This document shows positions 25,224 to 34,634 of a DNA stretch of 64,000 nucleotides, one piece after another (position 1 is the stretch's first letter; each line of letters opens with the position of its first letter). The notes below the pieces were generated by a model. The model did no database searches and was not told where the DNA came from. It saw nothing but the letters and a program-made list of their open reading frames with translations. The DNA is from Williamsia soli (GTDB lineage: Bacteria > Actinomycetota > Actinomycetes > Mycobacteriales > Mycobacteriaceae): positions 124,001-188,000 of the forward strand of contig NZ_JAFRDR010000009.1 of NCBI RefSeq assembly GCF_017377795.1. The letters run 5' to 3'. The translations under genes and the position numbers were made by a program.

Positions 25224-27236
25224 ATGACGACAGACGGTTCGGTCAAGGTCGAGAAGAGGGCGCCCGGTCTACGGGAGCTGACCCTGCGAGGAGTCATCCT
25301 CGGCGGACTGATCACCCTGGTGTTCACGGCTGCGAACGTCTACCTCGGCCTCAAGGTCGGACTGACGTTTGCCACCGCCATTCCCGCCGCGGTCATCTCG
25401 ATGAGCATCCTGCGGTATTTCAAGAACCACTCGATCGTCGAGAACAACATCGTCCAGACGATCGCGTCGGCAGCAGGCACGCTCTCGGCCATCATCTTCG
25501 TGCTCCCAGGCCTGATCATGGTCGGGTGGTGGACCGGGTTCCCCTACTGGATCACCGTCGCCGTCTGCGCCATCGGCGGAATCCTCGGCGTCATGTATTC
25601 GATCCCCCTGCGCCGAGCGTTGGTGACGGGATCTGATCTGCCTTACCCAGAAGGCGTCGCGGCCGCAGAGGTCCTGCGCGTCGGCGACACCACCACCGGC
25701 GCCAACGAGAACAAGGGCGGCCTGCGGATCATCCTGATCGGCTCCGTCGTGGCCGCCGCCTATTCATTGCTGGCGGCGCTGAAGGTGATCAGCAACTCGC
25801 TCGCCGGAGCCATCAAGGTTGGTGCCGGCGGAACGATGTGGGGCGCAAGCCTGTCGCTCGCCCTCATCGGTGTCGGACACCTGGTGGGTCTCACCGTCGG
25901 CATCGCCATGCTCGTCGGCCTGGTCATCTCGTTCGGCATCATCCTTCCGATCCAGAGCAACGGCGCCCTCCCCGCCGGTGAAGATATTCTCGACGGGGTC
26001 AGCAGCATCTTCTCCGCCGACGTCCGCTTTGTCGGTGCCGGAGCAATCGCCGTCGCCGCGATCTGGACCCTCCTCAAGATCATCGGCCCGATCGTCAAGG
26101 GCATCAAGAACGCCATGGTGTCGGCGCGTGCACGCAAGGGCGGCAAGTCGGTCGACATCACCGAGCAGGACATCCCGATCCAGTACGTCGGCTTGGTCAT
26201 CGTCGTCGCGCTCATCCCGATCGGGCTGCTCCTCTGGGACTTCGTCCACGACACCGCACTCCACGGCACGGCGACCGGCATCATCGCGGTCAGCATCATC
26301 CTGGTGTTCGTGATCGGACTCGTCGTCGCGGCGGTCTGTGGCTACATGGCCGGCCTCATCGGTTCGTCCAACAGCCCGATCTCCGGCGTCGGCATCCTCG
26401 TCGTCATCATCGCCGCACTGCTGATCAAGATGGTCTACGGCGACGCCGACGACGCCCAGAACACGGCACTGATCGCGTTCACGTTGTTCGTGTCCGCGGT
26501 GATCTTCGGCGTGGCCACGATCTCCAACGACAACCTGCAGGACCTCAAGACCGGCCAGCTCGTCGGCGCGACACCGTGGAAACAGCAGGTGGCGTTGATC
26601 ATCGGCGTCATCTTCGGGTCCGCGGTGATCCCCCCGATCCTGCAGCTCATGCAGACCGCCTTCGGATTCGTCGGAGCCCCCGGCGCCACCGACGACGCGT
26701 TGGCCGCACCGCAGGCCGCACTGATCTCGTCGCTGGCCAAGGGCGTGTTCGGCGGCGACCTCGACTGGAATCTCATCGGCGTCGGCGCCCTCATCGGGAT
26801 CGGCATCATCATCATTGACGAGGTGCTGACCCGAACCACCAACAGCAAGTTCCGGCTGCCCCCGCTGGCCGTGGGAATGGGCATGTACCTGCCGATCTCA
26901 CTGACCCTGGTCATCCCGATCGGCGCGATCCTGGGCACCTTCTACAACAAGTGGGCCGACAAGTCCGGCGGCGACGTCGAACGCAAGAAGCGCATGGGCG
27001 TGTTGCTGGCCACCGGTCTGATCGTCGGCGAGAGCCTGTTCGGTGTCGTCTTCGCCGGGATCGTCGCGGCAACGGGCGACGACAGCCCGCTCGCGATCGT
27101 CGGCGACAACTTCCTGAAGACATCCGAGTACCTCGGTGTGATCCTGTTCGTCCTCGTCATCGCCTGGCTGTACAAGAAGACTCAGCAGATAGCGAGCCGG
27201 CCGGTGGAGGACGAGCCGGTGGACATCACCAAGTAG
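25224..27236 (+). CDS. OPT-family oligopeptide transporter
   Basis: 670 residues with about 16 membrane segments. The N-terminus GLRELTLRGVILGGLITLVFTAANVYLGLKVGLTFATAIPAAVI is the standard OPT opening, and ENNIVQTIASAAGTLSAIIFVLPGL, SIPLRRALV and LPYPEGVAAAEVL are strong family motifs. It would import small peptides or a metal-chelate by proton symport. A GTGAGGGG ribosome site precedes the ATG. The methyltransferase gene follows after 13 nt and might be co-transcribed. Confidence 0.88.
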   Translation: MTTDGSVKVEKRAPGLRELTLRGVILGGLITLVFTAANVYLGLKVGLTFATAIPAAVISMSILRYFKNHSIVENNIVQTIASAAGTLSAIIFVLPGLIMVGWWTGFPYWITVAVCAIGGILGVMYSIPLRRALVTGSDLPYPEGVAAAEVLRVGDTTTGANENKGGLRIILIGSVVAAAYSLLAALKVISNSLAGAIKVGAGGTMWGASLSLALIGVGHLVGLTVGIAMLVGLVISFGIILPIQSNGALPAGEDILDGVSSIFSADVRFVGAGAIAVAAIWTLLKIIGPIVKGIKNAMVSARARKGGKSVDITEQDIPIQYVGLVIVVALIPIGLLLWDFVHDTALHGTATGIIAVSIILVFVIGLVVAAVCGYMAGLIGSSNSPISGVGILVVIIAALLIKMVYGDADDAQNTALIAFTLFVSAVIFGVATISNDNLQDLKTGQLVGATPWKQQVALIIGVIFGSAVIPPILQLMQTAFGFVGAPGATDDALAAPQAALISSLAKGVFGGDLDWNLIGVGALIGIGIIIIDEVLTRTTNSKFRLPPLAVGMGMYLPISLTLVIPIGAILGTFYNKWADKSGGDVERKKRMGVLLATGLIVGESLFGVVFAGIVAATGDDSPLAIVGDNFLKTSEYLGVILFVLVIAWLYKKTQQIASRPVEDEPVDITK

Positions 27237-27249
27237 TCGGCGACCGGGC

Positions 27250-28095
27250 GTGGCCGACAACGAGCAGATCGCCGCCGAGCAGGCGGCCCGCTGGAACGGC
27301 CCGTCCGGGCGCGCCTGGATCGACAATCAGGATCTGCTCGATCGGTTGTACAGACCGTTCGAGCAGATCCTGGTCCGGTGCGTCGACGAGGTGTCCGGTC
27401 AACAGGTTCTCGACGTCGGATGCGGCACCGGGAGCACAACATTGGCCGTGAGCCGCGCGATCACCGGCCACGCTGTCGGCGTCGACATCTCCGAACCAAT
27501 GATCGCTCTCGCTCGAGAGCGTGCCGCCAGCGAGGGCGCATCAGCGGACTTCGCCGCCGCCGACGTACAGACCCATCAGTTCTCGGGCATACCGTTCGAC
27601 ACCATCGTCTCCCGGTTCGGGGTCATGTTCTTCAGCGATCCGGCAGCGGCGTTCGGCAACATGCACCGAGCCTCGGCCGACGGCGCGCACTTGCGAATGA
27701 TCGTGTGGCGCAACCCTGACGACAACGACATCATGGTGGCTGCCGAACGCGCGACCGCCTCACTACTGCCGGACCTACCGCCGCGACCACCCAGCCTTCC
27801 GACCACACCCGGACAGTTCGCCTTTGCCGATCCCGAACTCGTCACGCCGATCCTCGAATCGAGCGGTTGGCGGGACATCACCATCGAACCGCTCGACGTC
27901 GAACTCAGTCTGCCCACCGGCGACATGCTGCAGTACGTCACGACGTTTGGTCGGGTGGGGGTTTCGTTGCCCACCGTTGACGAGACGACTCGAGCGCATG
28001 TGGTCGACCGATTGTCTGATGCGTTCACGGCGTTCTCCGATGGCACTGATGTGCGCTACACCGCGGCATGTTGGAGCGTCGCCGCGCGGTCGTAA
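27250..28095 (+). CDS. SAM-dependent methyltransferase, class I
   Basis: 281 residues. The SAM motif is VLDVGCGTGSTTLAVSR, followed by GVDISEPMIALARERA and, at motif IV, DTIVSRFGVMFFSDPAAAFGNMHR. The N-terminal AARWNGPSGRAWIDNQDLLDRLYRPFE and the C-terminal SLPTGDMLQYVTTFGR region match a group of uncharacterised actinobacterial methyltransferases. The substrate is unknown. The start is GTG at 27250. Confidence 0.82.
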   Translation: MADNEQIAAEQAARWNGPSGRAWIDNQDLLDRLYRPFEQILVRCVDEVSGQQVLDVGCGTGSTTLAVSRAITGHAVGVDISEPMIALARERAASEGASADFAAADVQTHQFSGIPFDTIVSRFGVMFFSDPAAAFGNMHRASADGAHLRMIVWRNPDDNDIMVAAERATASLLPDLPPRPPSLPTTPGQFAFADPELVTPILESSGWRDITIEPLDVELSLPTGDMLQYVTTFGRVGVSLPTVDETTRAHVVDRLSDAFTAFSDGTDVRYTAACWSVAARS

Positions 28096-28111
28096 GGCCC
28101 AGCCGCGGATC

Positions 28112-28133
28112 CGCTCCAGCGCATAGTGGAGCG
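28112..28133 (+). promoter_or_regulatory. Hairpin covering the cupin ribosome-binding site
   Basis: CGCTCCA (28112-28118) and TGGAGCG (28127-28133) form a 7-bp stem with an 8-nt loop, ending directly at the ATG of the cupin gene. The only GGAG ribosome-binding sequence of that gene is inside the right arm, so folding would hide it. It may alternatively be a protein-binding palindrome. Confidence 0.45.
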
Positions 28134-28487
28134 ATGGAGACCACGGACACACCTAGTACCGACCCCGCGTTCACGATCCTCGACAACCTGGCCGATCTCG
28201 ATGCAACGGTGGACGGGTCAGCACCGTCCATTCACAAGGTCGCGCGGACCGACGGCGCGGCCGTGGTCCGTATCGTGTTCAAACCCGGGCAGGCCATGCG
28301 CGAACACAGTGCGCCCAAACCCATCCTGCTCGTCGGCCAGCGCGGCATCATCGACCTCGAGATCGACGGCATCACTACGCAGTTGGTCCCGGGTACAGCT
28401 GTCCATATCAAAACCCGGGTCCGTCACGCGCTGACCGCATCAGAACCGGCGGCCATGACGCTGCTCATCCTCAACCCGTCCGACTGA
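28134..28487 (+). CDS. Small cupin protein
   Basis: 117 residues. The single cupin barrel is marked by VVRIVFKPGQAMREHSAPKPILLVGQRGIIDLEIDG and QLVPGTAVHIKTRVRHALTA. The first motif has one His (EHSAP) and the second one His before RHAL, so metal binding by the usual three His is incomplete. Single-domain cupins of this kind occur as sensors or isomerase-like proteins. The ATG is immediately after a stem-loop. Confidence 0.75.
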   Translation: METTDTPSTDPAFTILDNLADLDATVDGSAPSIHKVARTDGAAVVRIVFKPGQAMREHSAPKPILLVGQRGIIDLEIDGITTQLVPGTAVHIKTRVRHALTASEPAAMTLLILNPSD

Positions 28488-28573
28488 ACGGCACCCGCCC
28501 TCCCTCCCGTCAATTGGACAACCACGACATACTGTTCTGAACACGGAACCGTCGATCCAAGGAGGCGTCTGCA

Positions 28574-29524
28574 ATGGCTGGTGGTCTGGTCGCACTGTTG
28601 GATGACGTAGCGGCGATCACGCGTGCCGCTGCGGCGACGCTCGACGATGTCGCTGCCGCCGCCGGTAAGGCGAGTGTGAAGGCGACCGGTGTGGTGGTCG
28701 ATGATGCCGCGGTCACGCCCCGCTACGTCCACGGGTTCTCCCCTGACCGGGAACTGCCGATCATCGGCAAGATCGCTCTCGGGTCGATCCGCAACAAGCT
28801 ACTGATCATCCTCCCGGTGGCGATGTTGCTGAGCCAGTTCCTGCCGGGAGCGTTGCCGTACCTACTGATCGTCGGCGGTACGTTCCTCTGTTACGAGGGC
28901 GCCGAGAAGGTCTACGAAGCGCTCGGCGGGGGTCACGCTGCCGCCGAAGAACCCACCGAACGCGGGCCGGCGTTCGAGAAGACGATGGTCAGCGGCGCTA
29001 TCCGCACCGACCTGATCCTGTCGGCGGAGATCATGATCATCTCGCTGTCATCGGTCGAGGACGAACCCTTCGTCACCCGGCTCCTGGTGCTGATCGCCGT
29101 GGCGTTCCTCATCACCGCACTCGTCTACGGTGTGGTCGCATTGATCGTCAAGATGGACGACTTCGGCCTGGCGTTGGCCAAGCGCAAGTCCACGGCGAGC
29201 CAGAAGATCGGCCGCGGACTCGTCTCGGCAATGCCCAAACTGATGAGCATCCTCACGGTCGTCGGGATCGCCGCGATGCTCTGGGTGGGCGGACACATCC
29301 TGCTCGTCAACCTCGGCGAGGCAGGCTTCCACTGGCCGGCCGACCAACTCCACCACCTCGAACACTGGGGCAAAGAACTCGTCCACGGCTGGTTCGGCGG
29401 CGTACTCTCCTGGATCCTCGGCACCACCGTGTCCGCGGTCGTCGGCCTGATTCTCGGCGCGATCATCGTGGCGATCATGCACGTGATCCCGAAGCGGAAG
29501 AAGAAGGCGGCCGACGCGCACTGA
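28574..29524 (+). CDS. DUF808 inner-membrane protein (YedI-like)
   Basis: 316 residues starting MAGGLVALLDDVAAITRAAAATLDDVAAAAGKASVKATGVVVDDAAVTPRYV-type sequence, which is the diagnostic opening of DUF808. Membrane helices and GGTFLCYEGAEKVYEAL follow, then a long cytoplasmic segment and three more helices. Length matches E. coli YedI. AAGGAGG precedes the ATG. Function is not established. Confidence 0.85.
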   Translation: MAGGLVALLDDVAAITRAAAATLDDVAAAAGKASVKATGVVVDDAAVTPRYVHGFSPDRELPIIGKIALGSIRNKLLIILPVAMLLSQFLPGALPYLLIVGGTFLCYEGAEKVYEALGGGHAAAEEPTERGPAFEKTMVSGAIRTDLILSAEIMIISLSSVEDEPFVTRLLVLIAVAFLITALVYGVVALIVKMDDFGLALAKRKSTASQKIGRGLVSAMPKLMSILTVVGIAAMLWVGGHILLVNLGEAGFHWPADQLHHLEHWGKELVHGWFGGVLSWILGTTVSAVVGLILGAIIVAIMHVIPKRKKKAADAH

Positions 29525-29609
29525 TCGAGCGCTTCTCGCCGGGGTTACTGGGGGTCTGTCATGCCGCGTCGGACCCGGAGGCCACCACATTCGGCCCCTG
29601 GGACGGTCA

Positions 29610-29630
29610 CCGAGGGGAATCTTCCCTCGG
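29610..29630. terminator. Short stem-loop after DUF808 gene
   Basis: CCGAGGG (29610-29616) pairs with CCCTCGG (29624-29630) around GAATCTT. It lies about 85 nt past the DUF808 stop and could end that transcript. There is no U-tract. Confidence 0.4.
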
Positions 29631-29651
29631 CGGGTGCTCAGGGGGACGAAA

Positions 29652-29753
29652 ATGGTGCGCGGCAACGGACATGCGCACGATGCGCGCCTGTTCACTCGCA
29701 ACCCCGCTGATTTCGCGGGACTCGAAGACCTACTCGAGGTTGTCCCAGTCTGA
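29652..29753 (+). pseudogene. C-terminal remnant of a VapC PIN-domain toxin
   Basis: Thirty-three codons read HDARLFTRNPADFAGLEDLLEV, which is the typical end of a VapC toxin (LYTRNxxDFxGLxxLxxV). The final catalytic Asp of the PIN fold (PADF) is kept but the first about 100 residues are missing and no antitoxin is nearby. The fragment ends 16 nt from the stop of the convergent dacB-like gene. It marks an old toxin-antitoxin locus. Confidence 0.6.
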
Positions 29754-29769
29754 TCCCCGCTTGCGCGAC

Positions 29770-31383
29770 CTACTTCTGCTGCGCCTGCTGGAACGCCGCC
29801 GCGACCATGCCGACGTCGTCGCCAACCTGGAACACCCCGCGCGGCAGGTCGGGGAAGACCGCGTTGCTCACGGCCGTCACGAACAGCAATCGCTTGCCGT
29901 CTCCCACGTCGAGGTAGCCGGACAGACCCTGTGTGGTGATGACGAGGCGTTCTGTACCCGGTTCGACGTCAGCGGAGGTCGACGTCTTGCCGATCACTTT
30001 CCCCTTGGCCGGGCTGTCCACCCCGACTCCGGACAGCGACCCGCGTTCTCCGAGGATCGGCTGCCCGCTCCAGAAGGTCTCGGCCCACGGCTGATCGCTG
30101 ACCCATTTGAGCCAGGTGGCCACGGCAGTGGGCGTCGCGGACGACGGGTCGCCGCCCTGGCCGTCCATGATCACGAAATCCGAGGCCGGCACGCCTGCCT
30201 CGGTGGCCAGATCGCGGACCGCGGGCAGGCCGTCTTCGCATTGATCAGATCCGGCCTTCACCGCCAGCAGGCAGACGAAGGTGTTGGCCCCGGTGTTGTA
30301 GCTGGTCGCCAGGATCATGCCGCCCGATTCACCGAGTGGCGCCGATTCGAGCGCCGCCAACCGCAGGTTCTCCTGGTAGCTCCCCTGCACCGGCAGTGCG
30401 GCATCGTTGTTCGACTTCGACGTCGAGCTGACTGTGATGCCCTTGCGCTGCAACGCTTCGACGAACAGCTGGCGGGCCCAGCTCGACGCGTCTTCGATGC
30501 GGTACACGGTCAGGGAGGTCTTGCCTGCCGGGACCGAGCCGGTCACATGCAACAGCGTCGGATTCGCCTCGTCGGCGGCCACTTTGAGGGTGGAGTCGCT
30601 GTCGGCGGCGCCGGTGGTCACCTGGTTGTCGATGGTGAACAGTCCGTTGCCCGGCAGCATCTGGATCGTGGCCGGCTGTCCCGGCTCACCGGGCTGGGCT
30701 TGGATGTCGACGAGGTTGTCGTTGACGAAGATCGACGGCACCAGTCCCTCGACGGTGTCGTAGGTTTCCCAGAGCCGCGGGTCGACGAGGACGTCTCCGT
30801 CGATGCGCGTAACCCCTGCGGCCGCAACCTGTTCGGCCATGGAATCGAGTCCGGCCAGCGGGTTGCCGGGCGCGAGAACAGCTCCGGGCAGGGCATCGGC
30901 GTACACGTGGTCGATACCGTCGGTGGCGAAGTCGAACTTGCCTTGGTCGGCGTTGCGACCGCCGAGTGCCAGGTCGCCTGATCCGACGAGCACCAGGTCG
31001 CCGGTCAGGGTCCCGTTCGCCGGTGCCGCCGTCGCGTAGACGGGGGTGGTGACGGTCTGGTCGACTCCCAGATCGTTGAACACCGTTCCGACGGTGAAGT
31101 GCTTGGTCTGCGACGCCAAGAACATGAACGTGTCGGCCTGGTTGCTGTAGATGACCTCGTCGGTCTCGGGGTCGACCACCAGGTAGGACCACCGCGCCGC
31201 CGTATACGGGTCGGTCTCCATGATCGCCGTGGCATCGGCCGGGATCTGCTGCCCCTGCGCAGGTTTCGAGTCGGAGTCGTCCGACGAGTCACCGGAGCAC
31301 GCGGCCGTCAGCAGCAGGCCCGAGACCACCCCGACCGCGAGGAAAGTTCTGGCTGCGTGTGTCCGTCGACGTCGCACTGGCAT
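29770..31383 (-). CDS. dacB: PBP4-type D-alanyl-D-alanine carboxypeptidase/endopeptidase lipoprotein
   Basis: 537 residues. Lipobox LLTAACS (Cys29) then a Ser/Asp linker. The S13/PBP4 active site is present: SxxK as SQTK (Ser91, Lys94) in FMFLASQTKHFTVG, SxN as SYN in ATSYNTGAN, and KTS in GKTSTS at the KTG position. DLVLVGSGDLALG and GLVPSIFVNDNLVDI are typical PBP4 segments. It would trim or cleave peptidoglycan peptides outside the membrane. It diverges from a beta-lactamase-fold lipoprotein gene across a 193-nt regulatory region and faces the VapC remnant at its 3-prime end. Confidence 0.83.
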   Translation of the reverse strand: MPVRRRRTHAARTFLAVGVVSGLLLTAACSGDSSDDSDSKPAQGQQIPADATAIMETDPYTAARWSYLVVDPETDEVIYSNQADTFMFLASQTKHFTVGTVFNDLGVDQTVTTPVYATAAPANGTLTGDLVLVGSGDLALGGRNADQGKFDFATDGIDHVYADALPGAVLAPGNPLAGLDSMAEQVAAAGVTRIDGDVLVDPRLWETYDTVEGLVPSIFVNDNLVDIQAQPGEPGQPATIQMLPGNGLFTIDNQVTTGAADSDSTLKVAADEANPTLLHVTGSVPAGKTSLTVYRIEDASSWARQLFVEALQRKGITVSSTSKSNNDAALPVQGSYQENLRLAALESAPLGESGGMILATSYNTGANTFVCLLAVKAGSDQCEDGLPAVRDLATEAGVPASDFVIMDGQGGDPSSATPTAVATWLKWVSDQPWAETFWSGQPILGERGSLSGVGVDSPAKGKVIGKTSTSADVEPGTERLVITTQGLSGYLDVGDGKRLLFVTAVSNAVFPDLPRGVFQVGDDVGMVAAAFQQAQQK

Positions 31384-31448
31384 GGAACCACCTTCGATAT
31401 TTCGGGGCGCCGCAGCCGGCGCTCTACGTAATCTACCTCAGAATTAGT

Positions 31449-31476
31449 GCAACTTGCATACTGCATTTTGCATCCG
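31449..31476. repeat. Four tandem 7-nt TGCAxxx repeats in a divergent promoter
   Basis: TGCAACT TGCATAC TGCATTT TGCATCC run head to tail between the divergent dacB and serine hydrolase genes, in a locally AT-rich stretch. A regular 7-nt period with a self-complementary TGCA core looks like a regulator binding array. The PadR gene 3 kb downstream is one candidate binder. Confidence 0.5.
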
Positions 31477-31576
31477 AACGCGCTATGGTGATTGCACCCA
31501 CCTCGACCGAGGACTGACAGGCGTCGGACACCAGCCCGGACGCCACCGCGTCATGGGACCGCTCAGACGGAGCATC

Positions 31577-33214
31577 ATGGTCTTATCGCACACCGCGTTT
31601 CCTCATCGGCGCCGATCAAGGGTATACGCCACCACTGCAGTGGTTTTCGGCATGGCCGTCGCACTGACACTCTCCGCGTGCTCGTCGTCGGACGAATCCT
31701 CATCCACCTCGTTGGCCGAGGTCCCACCGAGCGTGCCGGCACCGCAGATCGACCGGGCCGGCGTCGACTCGGCCATCGACCAACTCGACGGCTATGTCGA
31801 AAAAATCATGACTGACACCGGAGCCCCCGGCGTCGCGGTCGCGGTGGTCTACGAAGGTGAAGTCCTGTACGCCAGAGGTTTCGGCGTCAAAAAGGTAGGC
31901 GAGCCCGGCAAGGTGGACACCAGCACCATGTTCCAGTTGGCGTCGGTGTCGAAGCCGCTGGCCTCGAGTGTGGTGGCAACCGTCGTCGGCGACGGGAAGA
32001 TCAAGTGGGATGACCCGGTGAAGACATTCGAGCCGGGGTTTGCCGTCTCCGATCCCTACGTCACCGCGAACGCGACCTACACCGATCTGATGTCACACCG
32101 CTCGGGTCTGCCCGACCATGCCGGTGACCTGCTTGAAGACCTGGGTTATTCGTATCCAGAAACGATCAGCCGACTCAATCAGGTTCCGCTGTACCGCTTC
32201 CGCGACCACTACGACTACACCAACTATGGTTTTTCGATCGCCGGGAATGCCGCAGCGAACGCCACGGGAATGTCGTGGGCAGACTTGTCCGAGCAGGCGA
32301 TCTACGAACCGCTCGGGATGGAGAACACCACCTCCCGGTACGACGAATGGCTCAACTCTCCCAACCGCGCATTCAACCACCAGCTCACCGACGCCGACGC
32401 CAAGACCTGGGCGGCGGAGTACGTCAGCAACCCCGCGGAACAGGCTCCCGCCGGCGGCGCGATGTCGTCGGTCGACGACATGGCCAAGTGGGTCCAGATG
32501 GAACTGGCCGACGGCATGTTCGACGGGCAGCAGGTCGTCGACGCCGAGGAGCTGCAGTTCACCCACCAGGCCCACTCGTTCTCGCACCCATCTACCACCC
32601 CTGGTGCGCGAGACAGTTTCTACGGCATCGGATTCAACGTCGACACCGACGCGCACGGCCGCGTACAGATCGGACACGCCGGCGCCTTCGCGCTCGGCGC
32701 CAGCACCGACGTCAAGATGCTGCCCAGTGAACAGCTCGGCATCGTCGTCCTGGCCAATACCGCGCCGGTCGGGGTGGCGGAGACATTGACGGCCGAGTTC
32801 CTCGACTACGTGAGCAACGGGAAGCTGACGGTGGACTGGGCGCCGTTCATCGCGGGACAATTCGAAATGGTGATCAATGCCGGACGTTCCGAAGTCGATT
32901 ACGCCAACCCGCCGGCCGATGCGCCCCCCGCCCGACCGACCAGCGACTACATCGGCAAATACACCAGCCCGTTCTACGGTCCGGCCGAGGTGGTTGCCGA
33001 GGGCAATAACCTGGTCATCAAGATCGGCCGGGATCTGCAGCAGAGCTACCCGCTCACCCACTACCAGGGCGACACCTTCTGGTTCGCACCGATCGGCGAA
33101 AACTCAGCGGGCCCAACAGGTGCAGAGTTCACCGGGGCCGGGCCGGCGTCCTCGCTGACCATCGAATATCTCGACAAGGACGGGCTCGGGATCTTCACCC
33201 GAGCGCCACAATGA
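31577..33214 (+). CDS. Beta-lactamase-fold (class C-like) serine hydrolase lipoprotein
   Basis: 545 residues from the ATG at 31577. Signal peptide with lipobox ALTLSAC (Cys35). Active site: SxxK as SVSK (Ser123, Lys126), YxN as YTN in YDYTNYGFS, and HAG in QIGHAGAFAL. A C-terminal domain of about 130 residues (IGKYTSPFYGPAEVVAEGNNLVIKIG) is the lipocalin-like DUF3471-type addition seen in many esterases of this family. Likely an extracytoplasmic D-aminopeptidase, esterase or PBP-like enzyme. The next gene begins 56 nt downstream, with an ATG overlapping this stop that is not favoured. Confidence 0.83.
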   Translation: MVLSHTAFPHRRRSRVYATTAVVFGMAVALTLSACSSSDESSSTSLAEVPPSVPAPQIDRAGVDSAIDQLDGYVEKIMTDTGAPGVAVAVVYEGEVLYARGFGVKKVGEPGKVDTSTMFQLASVSKPLASSVVATVVGDGKIKWDDPVKTFEPGFAVSDPYVTANATYTDLMSHRSGLPDHAGDLLEDLGYSYPETISRLNQVPLYRFRDHYDYTNYGFSIAGNAAANATGMSWADLSEQAIYEPLGMENTTSRYDEWLNSPNRAFNHQLTDADAKTWAAEYVSNPAEQAPAGGAMSSVDDMAKWVQMELADGMFDGQQVVDAEELQFTHQAHSFSHPSTTPGARDSFYGIGFNVDTDAHGRVQIGHAGAFALGASTDVKMLPSEQLGIVVLANTAPVGVAETLTAEFLDYVSNGKLTVDWAPFIAGQFEMVINAGRSEVDYANPPADAPPARPTSDYIGKYTSPFYGPAEVVAEGNNLVIKIGRDLQQSYPLTHYQGDTFWFAPIGENSAGPTGAEFTGAGPASSLTIEYLDKDGLGIFTRAPQ

Positions 33215-33270
33215 GGTCGGAAGTCGCCATGTCAGAAGTTGCAACACAACCACATCCAAGGAGAAACGCC

Positions 33271-34620
33271 ATGTCCCCAGGTGGAGCAGTCCCCCGAGCC
33301 GAACGCAGGCGTCGGCCGCACGGTGCTCGATTCGCGGCGCTGGCCGTGATGTTGTCCGCAGCGCTGGTCGCCACCGCCTGCTCGTCGGACGATTCGTCGG
33401 ATTCCGCGAGTTCGTCGACGGCCAGTGGTTCGCCGAGCTCGGGCGGATCGTCGTCCGGCGCACTCGTGCCATTTGACACCGCCGCCATGGACAAGCTCAT
33501 CGACGACATGGCGACGGAATACCGCGAGATCGGTATGATGGTGCTGATCCGCACCCCGCAGGGCGAGTACGTCAAGTCGTTCGGCACCGTCTCCAGCGAC
33601 TCCAAGGACGCGCCCACCCTCGACACCAAGGTGCGCATCGGCTCGAACACCAAGACCTGGACCGGCACCGCGATCATGCAGTTGGTGCAGGAGGGCAAGA
33701 TCGCTATCGACGACCCGGTCAGCAAGTACCGTCCCGACGTCCCCAACGGTGCGAACATCACGATCGGTCAGCTCCTCGACATGCGCAGTGGGCTGTACAA
33801 CTACACCGAGACGCTCACCCTCAACGAAGCCCTCGACAACGACCCCCAAAAGGTCTGGCAACCAGAAGAATTGGTGGCTCTCGGACTGTCCAATCCCCCT
33901 TACTTCCCACCGGGCACCGGATATCACTACTCCAACACCAATACGGTCCTGCTCGGACTCATCGCCGAGAAGCTGGAAGGCAAGCCCATCGCGCAAATCT
34001 TCCAGGACCGGTTCTTCAGCAAGCTGAACATGACCGGCAGCTCGTTCCCCGCCAACACCGACACGTCCATCCCGGCGCCGTACGCCAGTGGCTACTCCTA
34101 CAGCGGCAACGTCGAAACGCTGGACGAACCGGCGCTGTCACCGGAGCGGATCGCGGCCATCGAGGCCGGGACCGTGCAGCCGCGCGTGACGACCAACGAC
34201 AACCCATCATGGACGTGGTCGGCCGGGCAGGGCATCGCGACCGCCAACGACCTGGCCACCTGGGTCAAGGCAATGGGCTCGGGAGAACTGCTCAACGAGG
34301 CGACGCAGAAGCTGCGGATCGACAGTGTGCAGCCGACCGATCCGGCCAAGCCCGACGGCGCGGGATACGGCTACGGGATCGCGCAGATGGGTCCGCTGTA
34401 CGGACACATCGGCGAGATGCCGGGATACAACTCGTTCATGGGTTACGACCCCATCAACGACGTGACCATGGTGGTGTGGGCCAACCTCGCGCCCACCATC
34501 GACGGCAACGCCGCCGCGGCCGCGGTCGCCTCGAAGCTCGTACCGTTCGTCTACAACGTTCCGGCCCCGGACACCGCGAGTGACGTCGACGAAGTCGCCG
34601 ACGACACCAGCGGCGGATAG
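33271..34620 (+). CDS. Beta-lactamase-fold serine hydrolase / D-Ala-D-Ala carboxypeptidase-like lipoprotein
   Basis: 449 residues from the ATG at 33271, chosen over three upstream candidates because AAGGAG (33258-33263) has ideal spacing. Lipobox ALVATAC (Cys37), then a Ser/Gly-rich tether. Active site: SNTK (Ser125, Lys128), YSN in YHYSNTNT, and HIGEMPG near the C-terminus. This HxGxxPG ending resembles R61-type DD-peptidases and related amidases. Not a close duplicate of the preceding gene despite the same fold. A strong stem-loop follows, ending the operon before padR. Confidence 0.84.
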   Translation: MSPGGAVPRAERRRRPHGARFAALAVMLSAALVATACSSDDSSDSASSSTASGSPSSGGSSSGALVPFDTAAMDKLIDDMATEYREIGMMVLIRTPQGEYVKSFGTVSSDSKDAPTLDTKVRIGSNTKTWTGTAIMQLVQEGKIAIDDPVSKYRPDVPNGANITIGQLLDMRSGLYNYTETLTLNEALDNDPQKVWQPEELVALGLSNPPYFPPGTGYHYSNTNTVLLGLIAEKLEGKPIAQIFQDRFFSKLNMTGSSFPANTDTSIPAPYASGYSYSGNVETLDEPALSPERIAAIEAGTVQPRVTTNDNPSWTWSAGQGIATANDLATWVKAMGSGELLNEATQKLRIDSVQPTDPAKPDGAGYGYGIAQMGPLYGHIGEMPGYNSFMGYDPINDVTMVVWANLAPTIDGNAAAAAVASKLVPFVYNVPAPDTASDVDEVADDTSGG

Positions 34621-34634
34621 TACCTGCTCAACCA

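Noticed and set aside
29671-30981. 436-codon plus-strand frame opposite the dacB-like gene
   Set aside because: Arg/Gly/His-rich antisense shadow; SxxK, SxN and lipobox are on the minus strand.
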